Source of the DNA: an uncultured Collinsella sp.
GTDB lineage: Bacteria > Actinomycetota > Coriobacteriia > Coriobacteriales > Coriobacteriaceae
DNA: 10,149 nucleotides
NCBI GenBank assembly: GCA_900551555.1
Contig: URWC01000061.1
Coordinates: 1-10,149 of the forward strand
Direction: 5' to 3'
Shown here piece by piece: positions 1-5,542 of the stretch. The translations under genes were made by a program, and so were the position numbers. Position 1 is the stretch's first letter. Each line of letters starts with the position of its first letter. The notes under the pieces are model-generated. The model was given only the letters and a program-made list of their open reading frames with translations, did no database searches and was not told the DNA's origin.

Positions 1-377
1 AGCGGTTCGTACTCGCCCACCGTCATGGCGGCGTTACCGTTGATGTCGATCACCAGCATGAGCACGCCATCGTGCGCGGTATAGTCGCCCTCGGCTAGTG
101 ACCACTCAACGTGCTGTTTGGCCCAGCTGAGCATGTTATGGGTAAGTGGCTCGCCCTGCACCAGGCGCTCGGACAGTGCGCGAATGTGGCGGTTGAGCAT
201 GGGCACCTTTTTATTGGACATGCGCCAACGGCAGATAAGCGCGGGCTTGTCGAGCGTAAACTTCTCGACCGCCTCCTGATTGGCGCAAAAGTCCTCGTAC
301 GCACGCTGATCCTCGGCATTGCCAAACAGCTCGGCATCATCAATCTGGGGCATGGTCATACCTTTCGTGTTAGTCAT
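1..377 (-). CDS. Unrecognised protein, N-terminal 125 residues (runs off the left edge)
   Basis: An open frame with no stop runs from an ATG at 377 to the window edge. It starts MTNTKGMTMPQIDDAELF and reads on through an acidic N-terminus, a segment LICRWRMSNKKVPMLNRHIR, and an end with a hydrophobic strand-like stretch (GVLMLVIDINGNAAMTV). I chose 377 because an AGAGGA ribosome binding site lies about 5-6 bases upstream (382-388). In-frame ATGs at 359 and 353 are alternatives, and the latter has AAAGG at good spacing. It shares the strand with purH, with 81 bases between them, but a terminator hairpin sits in that gap, so it may be a separate unit. I see no signal peptide or membrane segment and do not recognise the family. 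Codon use matches the neighbours, which supports it as a real gene. Confidence 0.7.
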   Translation of the reverse strand, partial: MTNTKGMTMPQIDDAELFGNAEDQRAYEDFCANQEAVEKFTLDKPALICRWRMSNKKVPMLNRHIRALSERLVQGEPLTHNMLSWAKQHVEWSLAEGDYTAHDGVLMLVIDINGNAAMTVGEYEP

Positions 378-394
378 TCCGTCCTCTTATACCA

Positions 395-429
395 AAAAGA
401 CGGCCCTCCAAACGGAGCAGCCGTCTTTT
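395..429 (-). terminator. Rho-independent terminator after purH
   Basis: A perfect 10-bp inverted repeat, AAAAGACGGC (395-404) and GCCGTCTTTT (420-429), flanks a 15-base loop. Read on the minus strand it begins 30 bases after the purH stop and ends in a U-tract (GCCGUCUUUUU), the classic form. The A-tract on the other arm means it could also act on the plus strand. It lies within about 10 bases of the next gene's ribosome binding site, so that gene needs either read-through or a promoter overlapping the hairpin. Confidence 0.8.
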
Positions 430-458
430 GCGGAGATTATTTTGTCCCAAGGCGGAAC

Positions 459-2066
459 TTAGTGGCGGAAGTGGCGAGCGCCCGTAAACACCATAGCAAT
501 ATTGTGCTCGTTGCAGGCCTGGATGCTCTCGTCGTCGCGCTTGGAGCCGCCGGGCTGGATGATGCAGGTCACGCCGTGCGCGGCAAGCACGTCGACGTTG
601 TCGCGGAACGGGAAGAACGCGTCGCTTGCACAGGCAAAGCCGCCCTTCTCCACGCCCTCGCGCTCGCAGAAGTCCTCGGCGCGCTCGCAGGCAAGCAGTG
701 CAGAGTCAACACGGTTGGGCTGACCCGGGCCCATGCCAATGCCGGCCTTGCCCTTGGAGACCAGGATGGCGTTGGACTTAACGCCCTTGCAGACCTTCCA
801 GGCAAACTCGAGTTCGGCCATCTCGGCGTCGGTGGGCTTGCGGTCGGTGGGGAACGTAAAGGTCGCGGGATCCTCGGTCACGTGGTCGACTTCCTGCACC
901 AGCATGCCGCCGTCAATGGAGCGCAGCTCCACCTGGGCGCCGTGGTCCACGCCGCCGGTGGCCAGCACGCGCAGGTTGGGACGCTTGGCCATGCGCTCGA
1001 GCGCCTCGGCAGTGTAGCTCGGGGCGATGATAACCTCGACGAACTGCTTGTTCTGATCGGCAAAGTGCTCGACCAGCTCATAGGGAACCTCGCGGTTGCA
1101 GGCGATGATGCCGCCAAAGGCGCTCTTGGGATCGCAGGCGAAGGCGCGGTCGTAGGCGGCCGTGATGTCCTCGGCAACGGCGGAACCGCAGGGGTTCTGG
1201 TGCTTGAGGATCACGCAGGCCGGCTCGTCGAACTCGCGAACCAGGTTCCAAGCGGCATCGGCATCCAGATAGTTGTTGTAGCTGAGCGGCTTGCCCTGGA
1301 TCTGCTCGGAGCCAACGAGCGGGAACTGCGAGCTCGCGGTGTTCTCGCAGCCCTCGGCAAAGCGGTAGACCGTAGCCTTCTGCTGCGGGTTCTCGCCATA
1401 GCGCAGGTCGTCGACCTTCTCCAGCGAGATCTCGAGCTTGGCAGAGGTGTCCGCCACGTCGCTTGCCTGGGCGGCAAGCCAACGGGAGATAGCCGTGTCG
1501 TAGGCGGCGGTGGTCTGGTAGACCTTCACCTGCAGGCGACGACGGGTGGAAAGCGTGGTGCAGCCACCGGTCTCGTGCATCTCGGCCAGGACGGCATCAT
1601 AGTCGGCAGGGTCGGAAATGACGGTAACGCTTGTGGCGTTCTTGGCGGCAGAGCGCAGCATGGAGGGGCCACCGATGTCGATGTGCTCGATGGCATCCGC
1701 GAAGGTGACCTCGGGGTTGGCGACGGTCTTCTCGAACTCGTACAGGTTGACGACGACCAGGTCGATCAGCTTAATGCCGTGCTGAGCGGCCTCCTGCATG
1801 TGCTGCTCGGAATCGCGGCGGGCCAGCAGCGCGCCGTGAACCTTGGGATGCAGGGTCTTAACGCGGCCGTCCATCATCTCGGGATAGCCCGTGAACTCCT
1901 CGATGGGGGTTACGGGAACGCCCGCGTCCTCGATGGCACGAGCCGTGCCGCCCGTAGAGATGATCTCGACGCCAAAGTCGTCAACCAGCGTCCGTGCGAA
2001 ATCGACGACGCCCGTCTTATCGGTAACCGAGATCAACGCGCGTGCGATCTTCACATCAGATCCCAT
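459..2066 (-). CDS. purH: Bifunctional AICAR formyltransferase / IMP cyclohydrolase
   Basis: PurH catalyses the last two steps of de novo purine synthesis in the cytoplasm. It formylates AICAR with 10-formyl-tetrahydrofolate, then closes the ring to give IMP. The 535 residues match the usual length. The N-terminal MGS-like cyclohydrolase domain covers about residues 1-200, with STGGT at 38-42, GRVKTLHPKVHGALLARR at 67-84, and the HIDIGGPSMLRSAAKN segment at 128-143. The C-terminal formyltransferase domain follows, with LRYGENPQQ at 221-229, the catalytic Lys-His pair at 288-289 in KHQNPCG, and then the DPKSAFGG, KGVKSNAI and CIIQPGGSKRD segments. It ends in the family-typical TGARHFRH. The ATG at 2066 is preceded by a strong AGGAGG (about 2071-2077). 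No other purine gene is in view, so it may be transcribed alone. No purine riboswitch was recognised upstream. Confidence 0.98.
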   Translation of the reverse strand: MGSDVKIARALISVTDKTGVVDFARTLVDDFGVEIISTGGTARAIEDAGVPVTPIEEFTGYPEMMDGRVKTLHPKVHGALLARRDSEQHMQEAAQHGIKLIDLVVVNLYEFEKTVANPEVTFADAIEHIDIGGPSMLRSAAKNATSVTVISDPADYDAVLAEMHETGGCTTLSTRRRLQVKVYQTTAAYDTAISRWLAAQASDVADTSAKLEISLEKVDDLRYGENPQQKATVYRFAEGCENTASSQFPLVGSEQIQGKPLSYNNYLDADAAWNLVREFDEPACVILKHQNPCGSAVAEDITAAYDRAFACDPKSAFGGIIACNREVPYELVEHFADQNKQFVEVIIAPSYTAEALERMAKRPNLRVLATGGVDHGAQVELRSIDGGMLVQEVDHVTEDPATFTFPTDRKPTDAEMAELEFAWKVCKGVKSNAILVSKGKAGIGMGPGQPNRVDSALLACERAEDFCEREGVEKGGFACASDAFFPFRDNVDVLAAHGVTCIIQPGGSKRDDESIQACNEHNIAMVFTGARHFRH

Positions 2067-2164
2067 GCAGTCCTCCTGTCTGGTACGCCGCCGTGCTCTG
2101 TGAGTCGGTGATACGTCGATCTGCAGCGCTCGCGCAGCGGCAATGAAAATACTGATTTAATGTA

Positions 2165-2182
2165 GCGCATCGAGCGCATCGA
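2165..2182. repeat. Two tandem copies of a 9-bp unit in the purH/GNAT intergenic region
   Basis: GCGCATCGA occurs twice back to back. It lies in the 277-bp gap between divergent purH and the acetyltransferase gene, next to an A+T-rich patch (2143-2163) that is the likeliest place for a purH promoter. I could not find a convincing -35/-10 pair for purH. The repeat may be a regulator site or chance. Confidence 0.4.
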
Positions 2183-2277
2183 TGCACCCCGCAACGGGCG
2201 CATGTGCAGAAAAAGTTTGCGAGCGGAGGGGATGGGCACGGCACTGGGCACGGTGAGTTCATGGAACACAGGGGCAC

Positions 2278-2283
2278 CATAAT
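2278..2283 (+). promoter_or_regulatory. Possible -10 box for the acetyltransferase gene
   Basis: CATAAT, followed by a further A/T-rich TAG, differs from TATAAT by one base and lies 60 bases before the ATG at 2344. No good -35 box stands 16-18 bases upstream (the best is near TGAGTT), so this is a weak call. Confidence 0.3.
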
Positions 2284-2343
2284 TAGATGCCAATGGCGTG
2301 GTAGAACTGTGCTCGATATGCATCCGCAAAAGAAAGAGGCACC

Positions 2344-2985
2344 ATGGTCTCGCGGGTTCTCTACCGACCGTTTGATACCGAAGACTTCGACGCCATCGCG
2401 CTGATTCTGCAGCAGCTTTGGCATAACAATTCGGATAACGATGAGTACAACCGCCTTGAGGCCGCGTGCGACCTCGCCTATTGCCTTTCGTCGTCGACGT
2501 TTTCACAGGTTGCCGTAATCGACGGTCAGGCGCGTGGCATTTCGCTCGCGCGTGCGGGACAGAGCTCCGGCGCCACTATCAACGAGCATTGGATGGATAC
2601 CGAACGCGCGCTGCTATCGCAGATGCGTGAGCTAGAGCCCGATGCGTGCGCCGAGTATCTCTCGTTTGTGCGCGCAACCATCCGAACCAACAACCGCCTG
2701 CTCGAGAGCAGCCCGTTGCCGCACGACAACGAGGTCACGCTGCTTGCCGTGGATCGCGATGTCCATGGCCTGGGCGTTGGCACGGTTCTGCTCGATGCCG
2801 CCGTCTCGCACCTGTCCTCGCTTGGAGCGACGAGGGCGCACCTGTACACCGACTCCAACTGCTCGTGGAAGTTCTACGAGCTGCACGGCTTTAAGCGCAC
2901 GGCCACGCACCGCGCCAACCGCGAAGAGCGCCGTCACGACATGCCGCGCGAAAGCTTCCTCTACGAACTCGATCTAACAGCCTAA
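2344..2985 (+). CDS. GNAT-family N-acetyltransferase
   Basis: A 213-residue protein that probably transfers an acetyl group from acetyl-CoA to an amine; the substrate is unknown. The GNAT fold is seen in the C-terminal half. A beta-strand (EVTLLAVDRDV, 130-140) leads into the acetyl-CoA loop HGLGVG (141-146) and helix TVLLDAAVSHL. Next come a strand, ARAHLYTDSNC-like (about 164-173), and the typical end motif WKFYELHGFKRT (175-186). The pyrophosphate loop has His where the family consensus often has Arg/Gln. The N-terminal 120 residues carry a helical region rich in acidic residues that I cannot assign. The start is supported by AAAGAGG (2333-2339) four bases before the ATG. It is divergent from purH and followed by non-coding repeats, so it is probably a single-gene unit. 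It may act on a small molecule or a protein; nothing nearby indicates which. Confidence 0.88.
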   Translation: MVSRVLYRPFDTEDFDAIALILQQLWHNNSDNDEYNRLEAACDLAYCLSSSTFSQVAVIDGQARGISLARAGQSSGATINEHWMDTERALLSQMRELEPDACAEYLSFVRATIRTNNRLLESSPLPHDNEVTLLAVDRDVHGLGVGTVLLDAAVSHLSSLGATRAHLYTDSNCSWKFYELHGFKRTATHRANREERRHDMPRESFLYELDLTA

Positions 2986-2997
2986 ACCCGGCAGTTA

Positions 2998-3072
2998 GGG
3001 ACGTTCCTTTTGTGCCGGCACCCTGGGACACTCCTTGGCAGCAACCGCACCTAGTCGTTGGGGACATTCTTG
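2998..3072. repeat. Cluster of three GGGAC(A/G)-type short repeats (REP-like)
   Basis: Starting 12 bases after the acetyltransferase stop, GGGACGTTCCTT (2998), GGGACACTCCTT (3025) and GGGACATTCTTG (3061) follow each other at 27 and 36 bases. A 10-bp perfect palindrome, GTGCCGGCAC (3012-3021), lies between the first two. The arrangement resembles extragenic palindromic (REP-like) elements. That assignment is inference: I cannot count copies elsewhere in the genome. No canonical terminator for the acetyltransferase gene was found, so part of this may serve that role. Confidence 0.5.
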
Positions 3073-3130
3073 AGTAGCACAGTCGACGAAACCCTCGTTG
3101 GCGTCGCCCTATAGAGGGGTCTGCAAATAG

Positions 3131-3364
3131 CTGTGGGCAAAAAACATCAAATATGAGTACTGTTACCTTTTTAGTAGCAGCGATTTGGGGCATTTTAGAG
3201 GCTTTTAGACATAGCAGCCAGTCAGGCGAGCTGACGTATTTCCACAAATGTTCAATAAAATGGGCCCCTAACGAGAGATAATCTCATTAGGAGCCCATTA
3301 TTTAGTGCAAATATATGTCACTATAATGGCAACAGTACTCATATTTGGCATTTTTTGCCCACAG
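3131..3364. repeat. 234-bp element with 37-bp terminal inverted repeats (MITE-like or structured RNA)
   Basis: The left arm (3131-3167, beginning CTGTGGGCAAAAAA) and the right arm (3328-3364, ending TTTTTTGCCCACAG) are inverted copies matching at 33 of 37 positions. All four differences are transitions. The interior is visibly richer in A+T than the surrounding genes, encodes no credible protein, and contains a second long hairpin (3260-3298). No clear target-site duplication flanks it. It sits between two convergent genes, a common refuge for small non-autonomous elements. It could instead be a long paired RNA; on the minus strand three of the four mismatched positions become G-U pairs. Confidence 0.6.
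3260..3298 (-). terminator. Hairpin with U-tract inside the inverted-repeat element
   Basis: Arms 3260-3276 and 3282-3298 form a 17-bp stem with a 5-base loop. On the plus strand two positions are C/A mismatches. On the minus strand the same positions are G-U wobbles, so the stem is unbroken and is followed by UUUAUU. That points to minus-strand RNA and a terminator-like role, perhaps a back-up behind the permease terminator. It could also simply be part of the surrounding element. Confidence 0.45.
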
Positions 3365-3391
3365 GGTCCAAAACCATGCTCCAAAACACAA

Positions 3392-3419
3392 AAGGAGGGG
3401 CCTCGTAAGGCCCCTCCTT
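3392..3419 (-). terminator. Strong terminator of the permease gene
   Basis: A perfect 12-bp stem, AAGGAGGGGCCT (3392-3403) paired with AGGCCCCTCCTT (3408-3419), has a 4-base loop. On the minus strand it ends in CCTCCTTTTGTGTTTT, a U-rich tail, 48 bases after the permease stop. Confidence 0.85.
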
Positions 3420-3466
3420 AGGAAAGGGAATCGATTTATTCCACAGCCGTAGATTAATCCTAGCCG

Positions 3467-4930
3467 CTACTCCATCATGTCGAGGACGGAGGGGCGAAGC
3501 TCGTTCTCAGCAGCCTCGGGATCGGTTTCGCGCAGGCGGTTGATGTAGCGGTTGTACCACATCACGGCAAGGCCCAGGAAGACAACCACGCCGCCGACGT
3601 TGTAGACCAGCGTCAGCCACAGCGGCTGATCGAGCGGAATGGTGCCGCAGATAAGCACGAAGCAGAAGACCACAAGCAGGAATGCAGCAATGACCAGGCC
3701 AAAGGTGCGCGAACCCATGCGGAAGCCACGGGGAGCAGCGTCGAAGTTCTTGCGCAACATAAAGTAGGCAAGCAGGATCAGCAGCGGCGGGAGCAGAGCG
3801 GTGGCAGCCGTCATGTTGGTGACGATCATGAGCAGGTCGTCGAGGTTACCGGAGCCCAGGGCCGGGATGATCAGGATGGGGACGACGATGGCGAACTGCA
3901 GCCAGGCAGCGCGGGCGGGAATGCCGTGCTCGTTGAGCTCGACGATCTTGCTACCAAAGACACCCTTGGGGATCTCGGTGAAGAAAACCTTGATGGGAGC
4001 AGAGGTCCACATCATGAGGGAGCCCAGCGTGGCGGCGAGAAGGATCAAGCCGATGGCGCGCGTAGACACTTCCATGGGAATGCCAAAGTGGGCAAAGACA
4101 GCGCCGAATACGTCGAAGATACCGGTGGAGATGGCAACGCCGCCCTCGGGGATGAACAGGTTAACCAGCAGCGAAGCGCCTGCATACAGAAGGCCGATGG
4201 TCAGACCGGCGATAACGACGGTGCGCACGAAGGCCTTGACGCCACCCTTAAGGTCGTTAAGGAACACGCCGACAGACTCAGCGCCGCCAACGCCCTGGAT
4301 GATCCAGGCAAGCGTACCGAAGAAGCCCCACGCAGTTGCGAAGTTGCTCATGTCGGGAGCCATGTTAGCGGGAGTAGGAGCCGTAGCGAACTCAACGCCG
4401 CCAAAGGCAGCAGCCAGGGACAGCAGGATGAACACGGCGGTCAGGCCGAGAGCCGCGGTCGAACCGAAGGAGGAAATGGAGCCGATCCACTTAGCGCCCT
4501 TGGTCGAAACCCACGTGGCGATAGCAAAGACAACGATCTCGATAATGGTGATCCACAGCTGCGAAAGCTCGGCGTTGGCACCAAAGAACACGTAGCTCGC
4601 GTAGATGATGACGTTGGGCAGGACGGACGCAAAGAAGAACAGGTTAACGAACCAGTAGCTAAATGCCGTCAGGAACGCCCAGCGACCACCCATCGAGGTC
4701 TTAACCCATGCGTACACGCCCGACTCGGAGTCCTTGTTAAGGCCGACGAACTCGGCGGTAACCAGGGTATAGGGGACAAAGTACAAAAGCGTGGCGAAGA
4801 AGAACGACGGCGCGGCTGCTAAGCCGATGGCCGCGTTGTTGTTGATGATGTTCTTGATACCGAACACGGCGGCAACCGTCATGCCCAGCAGAGCGAACGA
4901 ACCAATCGTTCCTCGTTTTTCAGAGCTCAT
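3467..4930 (-). CDS. APC-superfamily amino-acid permease, YjeM/GadC-like
   Basis: A 487-residue integral membrane transporter with about 12 hydrophobic segments, consistent with the LeuT-fold APC superfamily. TM1 (about 11-30) carries a glycine break (VFGIKNI) where the family helix unwinds at the substrate site. Other segments fall near 40-62, 85-112, 126-143, 155-176, 198-214, 236-260, 291-308, 342-358, 364-391, 408-429 and 438-458. The cytoplasmic loop AESVGVFLNDLKGGVKAF (217-234) is the AGT/YjeM-type consensus region. It resembles E. coli YjeM in layout, but the substrate (an amino acid or an amino acid/amine exchange pair) cannot be read from sequence. The ATG at 4930 is preferred over the in-frame TTG at 4942 because GGAGGG (4935-4940) lies between them, 4 bases before the ATG. 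It is 153 bases downstream of ebgC on the same strand, with hairpins in the gap, so it is probably transcribed separately. Its own terminator follows. Confidence 0.88.
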   Translation of the reverse strand: MSSEKRGTIGSFALLGMTVAAVFGIKNIINNNAAIGLAAAPSFFFATLLYFVPYTLVTAEFVGLNKDSESGVYAWVKTSMGGRWAFLTAFSYWFVNLFFFASVLPNVIIYASYVFFGANAELSQLWITIIEIVVFAIATWVSTKGAKWIGSISSFGSTAALGLTAVFILLSLAAAFGGVEFATAPTPANMAPDMSNFATAWGFFGTLAWIIQGVGGAESVGVFLNDLKGGVKAFVRTVVIAGLTIGLLYAGASLLVNLFIPEGGVAISTGIFDVFGAVFAHFGIPMEVSTRAIGLILLAATLGSLMMWTSAPIKVFFTEIPKGVFGSKIVELNEHGIPARAAWLQFAIVVPILIIPALGSGNLDDLLMIVTNMTAATALLPPLLILLAYFMLRKNFDAAPRGFRMGSRTFGLVIAAFLLVVFCFVLICGTIPLDQPLWLTLVYNVGGVVVFLGLAVMWYNRYINRLRETDPEAAENELRPSVLDMME

Positions 4931-4966
4931 AAGCCCTCCCAATCATCTATTAAATGTCATCTAAAC

Positions 4967-4997
4967 CCGTCCGAGCTGCAAGTGCAAACACGGACGG
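4967..4997. other. Inverted repeat upstream of the permease gene
   Basis: CCGTCCG (4967-4973) and CGGACGG (4991-4997) form a 7-bp perfect inverted repeat with a 17-base spacer. On the minus strand it is followed by GGGTTTAG, a poor U-tract. It starts 37 bases before the permease ATG, so it could be a weak terminator for ebgAC, a leader hairpin, or a regulator site. Confidence 0.35.
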
Positions 4998-5006
4998 CGC
5001 ACCTGC

Positions 5007-5050
5007 TAAGGGGAATGGGGAAAAGGGAGTCAACAAAGCCATCCCCCTTA
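5007..5050 (-). other. Hairpin between ebgC and the permease gene, possible ebgAC terminator
   Basis: Arms 5007-5018 and 5039-5050 form a 12-bp stem around a 20-base loop. The single non-Watson-Crick position is an A/C mismatch on the plus strand but a G-U pair on the minus strand, so a minus-strand RNA structure is favoured. It begins 34 bases after the ebgC stop. It lacks a downstream U-tract, so it is not a textbook terminator. It may stabilise the 3' end of the ebgAC mRNA. Confidence 0.4.
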
Positions 5051-5083
5051 ACGGCGCGAAGCAAACGTCCAGGCGGACGAATA

Positions 5084-5539
5084 CTACTTGTTGGGGAAGG
5101 AATAACCTTCGACCGTCACGTGCAGTACCACGACGCGGGGATCCGAAGCCTCGGCGATAACACGGTAGGCCTTGTCAATTTCGACGACGGCAACGCCGCC
5201 GGCGGGAATCGTCACGGTCTCCCCCGTACCCTCAAAGCGCTCGCGATCGTCGATATCGCTGTAGGCGCGCGTGCAGGTAAGATCGGCCTTGGAAGCCACC
5301 TCGACGGTCAGATCGCCGTCGAGCGGGGCGAGCACGGCATGGTAGCGACGGTGACCGACCAGATCGGCAGTAGCCGCCTCGTGGGCGTTCACCCACCAAT
5401 ACACCAGCGAGTCGCCGATAGAGTACGCCACATCGTGCTGCAGTTCAGAAACGCCGTCGAGTGCTTGACCGGTACGCATCCACTTCTTGACGGACTTCAT
5501 CTGGGCGTCGAAATCGGCACGCGAGTTAAAGACATGCAT
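5084..5539 (-). CDS. ebgC: Beta-galactosidase small (beta) subunit, EbgC-like
   Basis: A 151-residue protein of the EbgC / YhcH-YjgK-YiaL cupin family. In E. coli the Ebg enzyme is an alpha4-beta4 complex in which EbgC is needed for full EbgA activity. Shared signatures seen here are VAYSIGDSLVY (37-47), GHRRYHAVLAPLDG (62-75), DDRERFEGTGETV (97-109), KAYRVI (123-128) and the C-terminal VVLHVTVEGYSFPNK. Where E. coli EbgC, as I recall it, has His-Glu before AYR, this protein has Asp-Lys (122-123), so one possible metal ligand is missing. It starts 3 bases after the ebgA stop. Its AAGGAGG (5548-5554) lies inside the last codons of ebgA, implying translational coupling and fixed subunit ratios. 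Its length equals the E. coli protein within a few residues. Confidence 0.93.
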   Translation of the reverse strand: MHVFNSRADFDAQMKSVKKWMRTGQALDGVSELQHDVAYSIGDSLVYWWVNAHEAATADLVGHRRYHAVLAPLDGDLTVEVASKADLTCTRAYSDIDDRERFEGTGETVTIPAGGVAVVEIDKAYRVIAEASDPRVVVLHVTVEGYSFPNK

Positions 5540-5542
5540 GAC

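Noticed and set aside
111..2111. A 666-codon open frame on the plus strand, antisense to purH
   Set aside because: Same cause: it mirrors purH codons, has no domain signature, and crosses the purH terminator and the start of the next gene.
3131..3364. A CRISPR array
   Set aside because: There are only two copies of the repeat, in inverted orientation, with no regular spacers and no cas genes nearby.
3926..4822. A 298-codon open frame antisense to the permease
   Set aside because: Hydrophilic shadow of a membrane-protein gene with no domain; the opposite strand has a clear transporter with ribosome binding site and terminator.
4930..4942. TTG at 4942 as the permease start
   Set aside because: It would put the GGAGGG ribosome binding site inside the coding sequence; the ATG at 4930 sits right after that site.
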